Position numbers and translations under genes: made by a program. Positions 18,004 to 24,741 of a DNA stretch of 64,000 bases are shown piece by piece. Within the stretch, counting starts at the first letter, position 1. Each line of letters starts with the position of its first letter. This DNA comes from JAJXZP01 sp963787185 (GTDB taxonomy: Bacteria; Spirochaetota; Spirochaetia; Treponematales; Rectinemataceae), in NCBI GenBank assembly GCA_963787185.1, contig CAWBCC010000015.1:248001-312000 (forward strand). The letters run 5' to 3'. The notes below the pieces were generated by a model. That model worked only from the letters and a program-made list of their open reading frames with translations. It was not told where the DNA came from and searched no databases.

Positions 18004-18066
18004 ACGCCCCGCGTCGGTTGATCCATGAGATACTCATGGTGCTAACACAACCAGAGCGAGGGGCGC
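18004..18066 (+). promoter_or_regulatory. Large hairpin occluding the transposase ribosome-binding region
   Basis: An outer stem (around ACGCCCCGCG at 18004 and GCGAGGGGCGC ending at 18066) encloses a perfect 7-bp inner stem, CCATGAG (18023-18029) with CTCATGG (18033-18039). The fold ends at the base before the transposase ATG and includes its ribosome site. Such hairpins in other IS elements limit translation from outside transcripts. The function here is inferred. Confidence 0.55.
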
Positions 18067-19395
18067 ATGGCAAGGATAGCACAACGGCGGCTGTTTGGGT
18101 GGAAGGAAATCGACGAGCTTGGCGACTTAGAGCGGTTTAAGCTTGTGCTCGACACGATCCCGGATGAGGAGTTTGCGAGGCTCCTGGAAACCGAACGGTT
18201 TCGAGGGCGGAACGAGTACCCGGTACGCGCCATGTGGAACTCCCTTCTCGCTGGCGTGGTCTTTCAGCATCCGAGCATCGAAAGCCTCCGGCGGGAACTG
18301 TCGAGGAACGGGATGCTGCTTGAGTTGTGCGGCTTCGACCCGCTCAAGGGACCGGACGCGGTCCCGCCCGCATGGGCATATTCACGGTTCTTCAGAGTGC
18401 TTCTTCGGCATTCGAACGAAGTGGGCGGCATTTTCCAGCAACTGGTGGGCGCGGTCGGCGAGGCCGTGCCCGACTTCGGCGAAGAACTCGCGATGGACGG
18501 GAAGAAGCTGCCGAGCTTTGGGAATCCGGTGAGCGATGAAGAGAAGAAGAAAACGGCCGATGGACGTCGCGACACGGACGCCGACTGGGGAGTGAAGACC
18601 TATTCGGGCGTGAACGCGAAGGGGAAGTCCTGGGAGAAGGTCACGAGCTGGTTCGGCTACAAGCTCCACCTGATCGTCGATTCCCGCTACGAGCTTCCCG
18701 TCGACTTCCGCCTGACGAAGGCATCGGTGGCGGAACAGCCGGTCGCGCTCGAAATGCTCGATGAGCTCGCGCAGCGTGCGCCGACGGTCGCGGAGCGAGC
18801 GAAGCACCTGAGCGCCGACAAAGGCTATGATGACGGGAAGATTATCATCAAGGCTCACGACGAACTCGGCATCGCCCCCATCATCGATATCCGGAACCTC
18901 TGGAAGGATGGTGAGCAGACGAAGATGGTGAACGGCAGCACGAATGTGGTGTACGACCACCGCGGGAACGTATCGTGCCTCTGTCCGAAGACGCTCACGC
19001 CGCACGCGATGTGTTACGGTGGCTACGAGCGCGATCGGGAGAGCCTAAAGTACCTCTGCCCGGCCCGCGCGAAGGGACTCAGCTGCGCCGGACAGGCCGA
19101 ATGCACGACAGGGCGGCAGATCCGCATTCCACTCTCCGAGGATCGGAGGGTGTTCACGCCCGTAGCGCGGTCGAGCCATACGTGGGCACGTTTGTACGAC
19201 ATGCGGACCGCCGTGGAGCGGGTGAACTCGCGTATCGACGGAGCTTTCATGTTCGAGCACCACTACATCCGTGGAAAGGACAAAATGGAGGCCAGGGTGA
19301 CGATAGCCTTCATTGTCATGCTGGCGATGGCGCTGGGGCGGATACGCCAAAACCAGCCGAGCTTGATGAGAAGCCTGGTCAAGCGCGCGGGCTGA
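18067..19395 (+). CDS. DDE transposase (IS1182/IS5-like)
   Basis: A 442-aa transposase that would cut and insert the element. The N-terminal part (RGRNEYPVRAMWNSLLAGVV) resembles the DUF772 domain of IS5/IS1182-type enzymes. Candidate catalytic acids are the Asp in ELAMDGKKLPSF (about 141), the Asp in HLSADKGYDD (about 255) and the Glu in TAVERVNSRI (about 380). Between the second and third is a Cys-rich segment, as in IS1182-like transposases. The frame is intact. Start ATG 18067 directly follows the hairpin. The family name is tentative. Confidence 0.85.
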   Translation: MARIAQRRLFGWKEIDELGDLERFKLVLDTIPDEEFARLLETERFRGRNEYPVRAMWNSLLAGVVFQHPSIESLRRELSRNGMLLELCGFDPLKGPDAVPPAWAYSRFFRVLLRHSNEVGGIFQQLVGAVGEAVPDFGEELAMDGKKLPSFGNPVSDEEKKKTADGRRDTDADWGVKTYSGVNAKGKSWEKVTSWFGYKLHLIVDSRYELPVDFRLTKASVAEQPVALEMLDELAQRAPTVAERAKHLSADKGYDDGKIIIKAHDELGIAPIIDIRNLWKDGEQTKMVNGSTNVVYDHRGNVSCLCPKTLTPHAMCYGGYERDRESLKYLCPARAKGLSCAGQAECTTGRQIRIPLSEDRRVFTPVARSSHTWARLYDMRTAVERVNSRIDGAFMFEHHYIRGKDKMEARVTIAFIVMLAMALGRIRQNQPSLMRSLVKRAG

Positions 19396-19454
19396 GCCCC
19401 ATTTTCATTCTTCTCACACGTTTCCAAGGGGGAGCTGTTTCCGCAGCCCCAGGC

Positions 19455-19671
19455 ACTAGCCTGATATACCCCTTTAGTCAGCCGGTTCCGTCGAGGTTTG
19501 AGGGTGCATTGCCATAGATCATCTCTTCAAGCCGACATGGGCGGCCGCTGATCCGCGTCCCCCCGGCGGAAAGCCCGCCGAAAAGGGCTGACAGCGCAAA
19601 TGCCTCGAATGATGTCCGCTATTGACATATCGGCCCGGCCTCCGTTAACGTCAATATAGGTACACTGAAAG
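19455..19671. other. Spacer between IS and leucine leader, with promoter candidate
   Basis: No gene seen in these 217 bases. Near the right end is TTGACA (19622-19627), a plausible -35 box, with only a weak -10 (TTAACG, 19645-19650). Inverted arms TATTGAC (19620-19626) and GTCAATA (19650-19656) frame this region and could bind a regulator. A GC-rich hairpin lies near 19570-19590. Confidence 0.4.
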
Positions 19672-19797
19672 ATGAATCGGAATTCTGCATCGCACCCAAC
19701 CCTCGCCGCGGCCGGCCTCCTCTCCAACGGCCTCCTCCTTAGGGGGCTCCTGCTCGGGAGCACGAACGGCACGGGGTCGGCGCTGCACGCCGGATAG
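19672..19797 (+). CDS. Leucine-rich leader peptide of the leuA attenuator
   Basis: A 41-codon open frame, ATG at 19672 and TAG at 19795-19797, placed just upstream of a terminator and of the 2-isopropylmalate synthase gene. Its middle reads GLLSNGLLLRGLLLG: leucines at codons 16-17, 21-23 and 26-28, plus 11 and 38, so ten Leu in 41. In ribosome-mediated attenuation, scarcity of charged tRNA-Leu stalls translation on such a run and lets the antiterminator form. The peptide itself has no expected function. The ribosome site is weak (GAAAG). Composition, position and the following RNA structures make this reading strong. No experimental evidence is available. Confidence 0.85.
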   Translation: MNRNSASHPTLAAAGLLSNGLLLRGLLLGSTNGTGSALHAG

Positions 19798-19853
19798 GGG
19801 TATAAGCCCCTGCGAAAATGGCCCGCTGCCGTTCACGGCATGCGGGCCTTTTT
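19765..19853 (+). terminator. Attenuator: intrinsic terminator with competing antiterminator, upstream of leuA
   Basis: The terminator stem pairs GGCCCGCTGCCGT (19820-19832) with ACGGCATGCGGGCC (19835-19848) across a 2-nt loop, one base bulged, followed by five T (19849-19853). The antiterminator pairs AACGGCACGGG (19765-19775) with CCCGCTGCCGTT (19822-19833), one bulged base, using the same left arm. The first antiterminator arm lies inside the leader gene after the Leu codons, so a ribosome finishing the peptide covers it and the terminator forms. A ribosome stalled at the Leu codons leaves it free. Confidence 0.85.
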
Positions 19854-19899
19854 GTTGCCCGCTAGTCGCGAACGGAGGGCCGAAAGCGAGGAGAGTACG

Positions 19900-21555
19900 A
19901 TGGCCAAGTACAGTCCCTTCCCCCAGCCGCCCGCCCTCGGCAGGACCTGGCCCGACAGGCGCATCACCCGCGCCCCGACCTGGTGTTCGGTGGATCTCCG
20001 CGACGGCAACCAAGCCCTCGTCGAGCCGATGGGCATCGACGAAAAGCTCGCGTTCTTCGACCTCCTGCTGGCTTTGGGCTTCAAAGAGATCGAAATTGGA
20101 TTCCCTTCGTCCAGTCAGGTGGAATTCGACTTCACGCGGGCCCTCATCGAGCAGAAGCGGATTCCCGACGACGTCACGATCCAGGCGCTCTGCCAATGCC
20201 GGGAGCACCTCATCCGGCGCACCTTCGAGAGCCTGGCCGGGGCCCGCAAGGCCATCTTCCACATCTACAATTCCACCTCGCCGGTGCAGCGCAGGGTCAC
20301 CTTCGGGATGTCCAAGGCCGAAATAACGGCTATCGCGGTGGAGGCGACGCGTCTCGTGAAGGCGGGATTGCCTTCGGCCGCGGGCACCGAAATCATCCTC
20401 GAATACTCGCCGGAAAGCTTCTCCAACACCGAAGTGGAGTTCGCCCTCGAGGTCTGCGAAGCGGTGATGGACGTATGGGGGCCGACTCCGAAGAAGCCGA
20501 TCATCCTCAACCTGCCCGCGACCGTGGAGTCCTGCACCCCGAATCTCTACGCCGACATGATCGAATGGTTCGTCACCCATCTCTCGCGCCGCGACTCTGC
20601 GATCGTCAGCCTGCACACTCACAACGACCGCGGTACGGGCGTGGCCGCCTGCGAGCTCGGCCTTCTCGCGGGCGCGGACCGGGTGGAAGGCACGCTCTTC
20701 GGCAACGGCGAGCGCACGGGCAACCTCGACATCGTGACCATGGCGCTCAATATGTACAGCCAGGGCCTGGACCCCGCTCTCGATCTTTTCGACCTGCCGC
20801 GCATAGCCTCGGCCTACGCCGACTTCACGGGCATGGACATCCACGCCCGTCACCCCTACGCGGGCGAGCTCGTCTTCACGGCCTTTTCGGGGTCGCACCA
20901 GGACGCCATAAAGAAGGGCATGGAGAAGCACGGCCCCGAACCCGACGCTCCCTGGGAAGTGCCCTATCTGCCGATCGATCCCAAGGACCTGGGCCGGAGC
21001 TACGAGGCGATCATCCGCATCAACAGCCAGTCGGGCAAGGGCGGGGTCGCCTACATACTCAAGGAATGCGCAGGCTACGACCTGCCCAAGGCCATGCAGC
21101 CCGAAGTGGGCATGTTCATTAACCGGGCCGCGGACGCGGGAGGCAAGGAGCTCGGACCCGAGAGCATCCGCGCTCTCTACGAAGCCGAATTCCTCAACGT
21201 ATCCTCGCCCCTCACTCTGCTCTCGTTCAACGAGATCCCCGACCGCCCGAACGGCGAGACGACGTGGCGCTCGCGCGTACGCTATCTGGGCGGCGAGCGC
21301 GAGATAGTCGGCAGGGGCAAGGGTCCCATCGAGGCCTTCGTGCACAGCCTCGCTTCCGTCGGCATCGAGGGGGTGAGCGTGGAGTCCTTCCACGAGGACT
21401 CGCTCTCGGCCGGCTCGGATGCCTTCGCGATGGCCTACGTGCTGGCCCGCGGTCCCGGCGAGGGCAAGGCCTGGGGGGCCGGGACCGATCGGAGCATAGT
21501 GGCCGCAGGCGTACGCGCCGTCCTCGCGGCGGTCAACAGACGCCTCCGCAGATGA
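19900..21555 (+). CDS. leuA: 2-isopropylmalate synthase (long LeuA form)
   Basis: Condenses acetyl-CoA with 2-oxoisovalerate, the first committed step to leucine. At 551 aa it matches the long actinobacterial-type LeuA. The catalytic HMGL-like barrel starts with WCSVDLRDGNQALVEP, and has the metal ligands in SLHTHNDRGTG (about residue 234) and LFGNGERTGN. The C-terminal regulatory LeuA_dimer domain covers roughly residues 440-551. ATG 19900 was chosen because it is preceded by GAGGAGAGTACG and lies beyond the attenuator; an in-frame ATG at 19840 would be inside the terminator. No other leu genes are adjacent, so control of this gene alone sets entry to the pathway. Confidence 0.95.
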   Translation: MAKYSPFPQPPALGRTWPDRRITRAPTWCSVDLRDGNQALVEPMGIDEKLAFFDLLLALGFKEIEIGFPSSSQVEFDFTRALIEQKRIPDDVTIQALCQCREHLIRRTFESLAGARKAIFHIYNSTSPVQRRVTFGMSKAEITAIAVEATRLVKAGLPSAAGTEIILEYSPESFSNTEVEFALEVCEAVMDVWGPTPKKPIILNLPATVESCTPNLYADMIEWFVTHLSRRDSAIVSLHTHNDRGTGVAACELGLLAGADRVEGTLFGNGERTGNLDIVTMALNMYSQGLDPALDLFDLPRIASAYADFTGMDIHARHPYAGELVFTAFSGSHQDAIKKGMEKHGPEPDAPWEVPYLPIDPKDLGRSYEAIIRINSQSGKGGVAYILKECAGYDLPKAMQPEVGMFINRAADAGGKELGPESIRALYEAEFLNVSSPLTLLSFNEIPDRPNGETTWRSRVRYLGGEREIVGRGKGPIEAFVHSLASVGIEGVSVESFHEDSLSAGSDAFAMAYVLARGPGEGKAWGAGTDRSIVAAGVRAVLAAVNRRLRR

Positions 21556-21799
21556 TGGAGCTTTGCGGGCTCAGCGAGGCTAGTCCGGAATTCTCACGAG
21601 AAGTCCGGGCTAGTCCGCGCCGGCCGCGAAATCGAGAGGAATGCGCTTGAAGCGACTCGGATCCTCGACTAGGACCGAGTGGTCCGCCATTGATCACCGG
21701 GCGAAACCGGACTACGATATGGAAGGTACCCGGCCGGCGGAATCGTCGCGCCGGCCGCATGACCGAATATGACGACAGTAAGAATTGCAAAGGAGGTGA
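21556..21799. other. Intergenic region after leuA
   Basis: No gene seen. It contains a 9-bp direct repeat, GCTAGTCCG at 21579-21587 and 21609-21617, several GC-rich short hairpins (around GGACCGAGTGGTCC and GGCCGGCG/CGCGCCGGCC), and no T-tract terminator I can identify. Confidence 0.4.
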
Positions 21800-21875
21800 G
21801 GGTTTCCCGGGAACCCGGCAGGCATCGCAACGATAGTGGCGGTTGAAAGACTCGAAGCATTTCAACACCCTGCCG
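21800..21875 (+). promoter_or_regulatory. Structured 5' leader candidate of the aldo/keto reductase gene
   Basis: Nested perfect stems suggest a three-way junction. P1 is CGGCAGG (21816-21822) with CCTGCCG (21869-21875). P2 is ATCG/CGAT (21824-21834). P3 is GTTGAAA (21842-21848) with TTTCAAC (21860-21866). A GGGTT/AACCC hairpin (21800-21816) precedes it and would compete for the first P1 base. The gene starts 26 bp later. I do not recognise a known riboswitch class. Confidence 0.4.
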
Positions 21876-21901
21876 AAGGTCGAAGAGGAATCTAGTTTTG
21901 T

Positions 21902-23059
21902 ATGCGCTATCGAAAACTTGGACGTACGGGAATCGAAGTTTCGGTGCTGGGCTTCGGGTGCATGAGACTACCCACTCAGGGCGCGCCGGACCGGGTCGAC
22001 GAGGTCGCAGCCGCACGGCTGCTGCACGATGCGATCGACATGGGCGTCAACTACGTGGACACCGCGTGGTTCTATCACGCTTCGACCTTCGGGCAGGCGG
22101 GGCAGAGCGAGCCCTTCGTGGGCCGCGCGCTCTCGGGCGGATGGCGGGATCGGGTTCTGCTGGCGACTAAGCTGCCGCAGCAGATCGTCGCGGCCAGGGA
22201 GGACATGGATCGATTTCTCACGCAGCAGCTCGAACGGCTGCAGACGGATCATATCGACTTCTACCTCGTGCACGGACTCGACGGCGAGGCGTGGAACCGC
22301 ATGAGGGATCTCGGCGTACGGGAATTCCTCGACGCGGAGCGCGAACGCGGCCGCATCCGTTTCCCGGCCTTCTCGTTTCACGGCCGCAAGGACGACTTTC
22401 CTCGAATCATCGACGAGTACGAAGGTTGGGCCTTCGGGCAGATGCAGTACAACTACATGGATACGAACTATCAGGCAGGCTATTCCGGCCTGCGTTACGC
22501 GGCCGACAAGGGTCTCGGGGTGGTGGTGATGGAGCCGTTGAAGGGAGGCCGCCTCGCGAGGAACCTGCCGCCCGAGATGCGCTCGGTCTTCGACAAGCGG
22601 CCCGAGCTCTGGAGCCCCGCCGAGTGGGCTCTGCGCTACGTCTGGGACGAGAGCGGCGTCAGCCTTCTCCTGTCGGGCATGAACGATTCCGCGCAGCTGG
22701 AAGAGAATCTGCGGATCGCCGACATCGCCGAGTCCTCCGCGCTGAAATCGGAGCATCTCGCGGTATACGATGCGGCGCGCGCCGCGATGAAGGCGCGCAT
22801 GAAGGCCGACTGCGGAGCCTGCCGCTATTGCCAGCCCTGCCCGCAGGGCGTCGAGATTCCCGAATTGCTGGCGGCGCTCAATGCCTCCTCCATGTGGGAG
22901 ACTAAGGATCCCTGGCTCACCGGCTACAGCCGGATCGAGGGCAAGCCCGAAGCCTGCACGGAGTGCGGCCACTGCGAGGACATGTGCCCGCAGGGGCTCC
23001 CGATCCGCAGCCTCCTCAAAGAGACGGCCGCCACCTTCGCGACCGAAGGTGGAAGATAG
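21902..23059 (+). CDS. Aldo/keto reductase with C-terminal 4Fe-4S ferredoxin-like domain
   Basis: A 385-aa fusion. Residues 1-270 form an aldo/keto reductase barrel (MRYRKLGRTGIEVSVLGFGCMRLP, then DMGVNYVDTAWFYH with the catalytic Asp/Tyr region, and DHIDFYLVHGLDG). Residues 285-385 carry ferredoxin-like cysteines in two clusters, CGACRYCQPCPQG and CTECGHCEDMCPQG. Proteins of this type are common in anaerobes and reduce carbonyls with electrons from NAD(P)H or an iron-sulfur chain; substrates are mostly unknown. The ribosome site (GAAGAGGAA) is a little far. It converges with the dehydrogenase gene downstream. Confidence 0.92.
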   Translation: MRYRKLGRTGIEVSVLGFGCMRLPTQGAPDRVDEVAAARLLHDAIDMGVNYVDTAWFYHASTFGQAGQSEPFVGRALSGGWRDRVLLATKLPQQIVAAREDMDRFLTQQLERLQTDHIDFYLVHGLDGEAWNRMRDLGVREFLDAERERGRIRFPAFSFHGRKDDFPRIIDEYEGWAFGQMQYNYMDTNYQAGYSGLRYAADKGLGVVVMEPLKGGRLARNLPPEMRSVFDKRPELWSPAEWALRYVWDESGVSLLLSGMNDSAQLEENLRIADIAESSALKSEHLAVYDAARAAMKARMKADCGACRYCQPCPQGVEIPELLAALNASSMWETKDPWLTGYSRIEGKPEACTECGHCEDMCPQGLPIRSLLKETAATFATEGGR

Positions 23060-23072
23060 CCGCAATTTCAGA

Positions 23073-23110
23073 CGACTCTTTCAAAATGCATCCGCATTTT
23101 GAAAGAGTCG
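23073..23110. terminator. Perfect 17-bp hairpin between convergent genes
   Basis: CGACTCTTTCAAAATGC (23073-23089) and its exact reverse complement (23094-23110) are separated by ATCC. It starts 13 bp after the reductase stop and lies 51 bp beyond the 3' end of the oppositely oriented dehydrogenase. No T-tract follows on either strand, so a bidirectional terminator or mRNA-stabilising role is an inference. Confidence 0.55.
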
Positions 23111-23161
23111 CGGCCGACGGGAGCATGGCGAAGCCCGGGCCACTTCCCCCGGCGTTTTCGG

Positions 23162-24196
23162 CTACATCCTCACCATGGTTTTTATCGCATCCTCCGGCAT
23201 CGCGGCCGCGAAGTCGAAGGCCGCGATCGCGTCCTTGAAATCGTAGAAGTGGGTGATGAGGGGCCTGACATTCAGCGTGCCCGACGAGATCATCTTGATG
23301 GTGCGCGGGTACATGTTCCTGTACCGGAAGATGTGCATGATCCGTATTTCCTTGGCCTGAGCGGCGACCACGTCGAAAGCCGCGGGGGCGGGAGGCATGC
23401 CTATCATCACCGCCCTGCCGCCGGGACGCAGATAACGGACGAAGCTTCCGATGACCGTCGGGCTTCCGCTGGCTTCGAAGACGATGTCCGCGCCTTCCCG
23501 GGCCAGCGAGAAAACCGCGTCCTCGAGGGATTGCTTCGCCGAATTGACGCAGACGATGTTCTCGGGAAAATTCTTGCGGACGATCTCGAGTTTCTTCTCT
23601 TTTATGTCGGCGAGAACGACCTTGGAGCAGCCGGAGGCGAGGGCCGCGAGGGCCGTGACGATTCCTATGGTTCCCGCGCCGAAAACGAGGGCGAGGTCAC
23701 CGGGCTGGACGGCCGCGGTATCGGCCGAGTAGACGCCGATCGCGAGAGGCTCGACCAGAGCGCCTTCCTCGAGCGAAACGTTGTCGGGAAGCTTGAATGT
23801 GAAGCTGCCGGGGTGCACTACAGTTTCCCGCATGCAGCCGTGGATGGGGGGAGTCGCCCAGAACTTGACGTTCGGGTCGAGATTGTAACGGCCGGCGAGC
23901 GTGGCCGAGCTTCCGATGGTCGGAATGCCGGGTTCCATGCATACCCGATCCCCCGCCTTCAAATGCCCGACATCGGCGCCGACTTCGAGCACCAGGCCGC
24001 TGGCTTCGTGGCCGAGGACCATGGGCTTTTCGACGACGAAGTCGCCGATGCGACCATGGAGGTAGTAATGGACGTCGCTGCCGCAGATCCCCACGTTCTT
24101 GATCCGGATCCTGACGTCGTCCGGCGTGAGCGGCTCGTCCATCGAGAAATCTTCGATCGCGATCTTATTCTTTCCTTTCAAAACTAGCGCCTTCAT
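23162..24196 (-). CDS. Medium-chain zinc-type polyol dehydrogenase (sorbitol/xylitol dehydrogenase-like)
   Basis: A 344-aa NAD(P)-dependent alcohol dehydrogenase that would oxidise a sugar alcohol to a ketose. Catalytic zinc ligands are visible: Cys in VGICGSDVHYY (about 38), and His-Glu in LGHEASG (about 63-64). The coenzyme motif is GAGTIG (about 171). The four structural-zinc cysteines found in most family members are absent: the stretch EPGIPTIGSSATLAGRYNL has none, as also occurs in mammalian sorbitol dehydrogenase. Start ATG at 24196 follows GGAGG. It is divergent from a sugar ABC operon, and both have TTTGC/GCAAA palindromes upstream, so shared control is likely. Confidence 0.9.
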   Translation of the reverse strand: MKALVLKGKNKIAIEDFSMDEPLTPDDVRIRIKNVGICGSDVHYYLHGRIGDFVVEKPMVLGHEASGLVLEVGADVGHLKAGDRVCMEPGIPTIGSSATLAGRYNLDPNVKFWATPPIHGCMRETVVHPGSFTFKLPDNVSLEEGALVEPLAIGVYSADTAAVQPGDLALVFGAGTIGIVTALAALASGCSKVVLADIKEKKLEIVRKNFPENIVCVNSAKQSLEDAVFSLAREGADIVFEASGSPTVIGSFVRYLRPGGRAVMIGMPPAPAAFDVVAAQAKEIRIMHIFRYRNMYPRTIKMISSGTLNVRPLITHFYDFKDAIAAFDFAAAMPEDAIKTMVRM

Positions 24197-24222
24197 GGCG
24201 GCCTCCGATCCTAGTACACGTG

Positions 24223-24240
24223 CCTTTGCCGAGGCAAAGG
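24223..24240. promoter_or_regulatory. Palindrome CCTTTGCCGAGGCAAAGG, operator candidate
   Basis: A perfect inverted repeat with 8-bp arms and a 2-bp centre, 26 bp upstream of the dehydrogenase start codon. It shares the TTTGC/GCAAA half-sites with the palindromes at 24309 and 24656, at a different spacing. Confidence 0.4.
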
Positions 24241-24308
24241 AAAGCCGTGGGGAATTTCTGCACGAAATGGCAAACCTGTCAATAGCAAAATGTCGATAAA
24301 TTGGTATC

Positions 24309-24322
24309 TATTTGCGCAAATA
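24309..24322. promoter_or_regulatory. Perfect palindrome TATTTGCGCAAATA, LacI-type operator candidate
   Basis: A 14-bp perfect palindrome about 110 bp upstream of the dehydrogenase start and 420 bp upstream of the sugar receptor gene. The even centre CG and TTTGC half-site fit LacI-family operators. A LacI-type regulator is encoded at the end of the adjacent operon. Confidence 0.5.
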
Positions 24323-24595
24323 AAGCGATTCCATCTTAGACCGACCAATGGCTCGTGGTGCCAATTTCAAAAGTTCCAGGGCGTTGCACCTCTGAGCTCG
24401 GAATAGGTCGATCCCGGCGCAGGACTTGCGGGAAAGTGAAACTATTGGTTAACTCTATTTATTATTTATAAATATATTAATTCAAAAATGCAGCCGCCTA
24501 AATATTTCGCATTAACTTTTCAATGAAGTCTCATGATTTCGATACTGCGAATCGGAGCGACCGTCGGCGAAGGATTAAATTTTGCGAATATTTGT

Positions 24596-24624
24596 TTGAC
24601 AAACTCGAACAATGCCCCTATAGT
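24596..24624 (+). promoter_or_regulatory. Promoter of the second sugar ABC operon
   Basis: TTGACA (24596-24601), 17-bp spacer, TATAGT (24619-24624): close to the sigma-70 consensus. A TTTTGCGAATA element lies just upstream. The leader to the first gene is about 110 nt. Confidence 0.75.
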
Positions 24625-24648
24625 GCTGAAAATGGAACGCAGACGGAA

Positions 24649-24672
24649 AACTATATTTGCGGCAAAATAGTT
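24649..24672 (+). promoter_or_regulatory. Operator candidate downstream of the promoter
   Basis: A 24-bp near-palindrome: AACTAT and ATAGTT flank TTTGCGGCAAA (24656-24666). It lies about 20-40 bp after the predicted transcription start, where a bound LacI-type repressor would block elongation or initiation. The core resembles the palindrome at 24309. Confidence 0.55.
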
Positions 24673-24741
24673 CGCAAAAATCGCGATCCCGACTGCGTTA
24701 AACTTTTCGATCACCGGACTTGGTGAAGCAGGAGGTAGAGG

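Larger units (their letters stand above)
17889..19454. mobile_element. Insertion sequence with DDE transposase (IS1182/IS5-like)
   Basis: About 1.57 kb carrying one transposase gene. Imperfect terminal inverted repeats are visible. The left end begins near GGCTGGGGC (17889) followed by GAAACC and ACCCCG. The right end read inward on the other strand begins GCCTGGGGC (19454) followed by GGAAAC and CCCC. Ends are my estimate; I could not find a convincing target-site duplication. It lies between a cyclase gene and the leucine leader region without visibly breaking a gene. Complete and possibly active. Confidence 0.7.
24197..24741. other. Long AT-rich divergent regulatory region
   Basis: 545 bases with no credible gene, between the dehydrogenase and a sugar ABC operon. 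Base composition drops sharply to AT-rich, especially 24440-24530 (TATTTATTATTTATAAATAT-like). It contains three TTTGC...GCAAA palindromes and a near-consensus promoter, listed separately. A 67-codon frame at 24523-24726 overlaps these sites and is not considered coding. Confidence 0.6.

Noticed and set aside
17880..19465. A target-site duplication flanking the insertion sequence
   Set aside because: No matching direct repeat at the estimated ends; the ends themselves are uncertain, so none is claimed.
24208..24237. A minus-strand promoter TTGCCT-18-TAGGAT for the polyol dehydrogenase
   Set aside because: It would place the transcription start about 5 nt before the ATG and delete the GGAGG ribosome site from the mRNA.
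24523..24726. A 67-codon plus-strand frame upstream of the sugar receptor
   Set aside because: It spans the TTGACA/TATAGT promoter and the operator palindrome, has no ribosome site and stops just before the receptor start.
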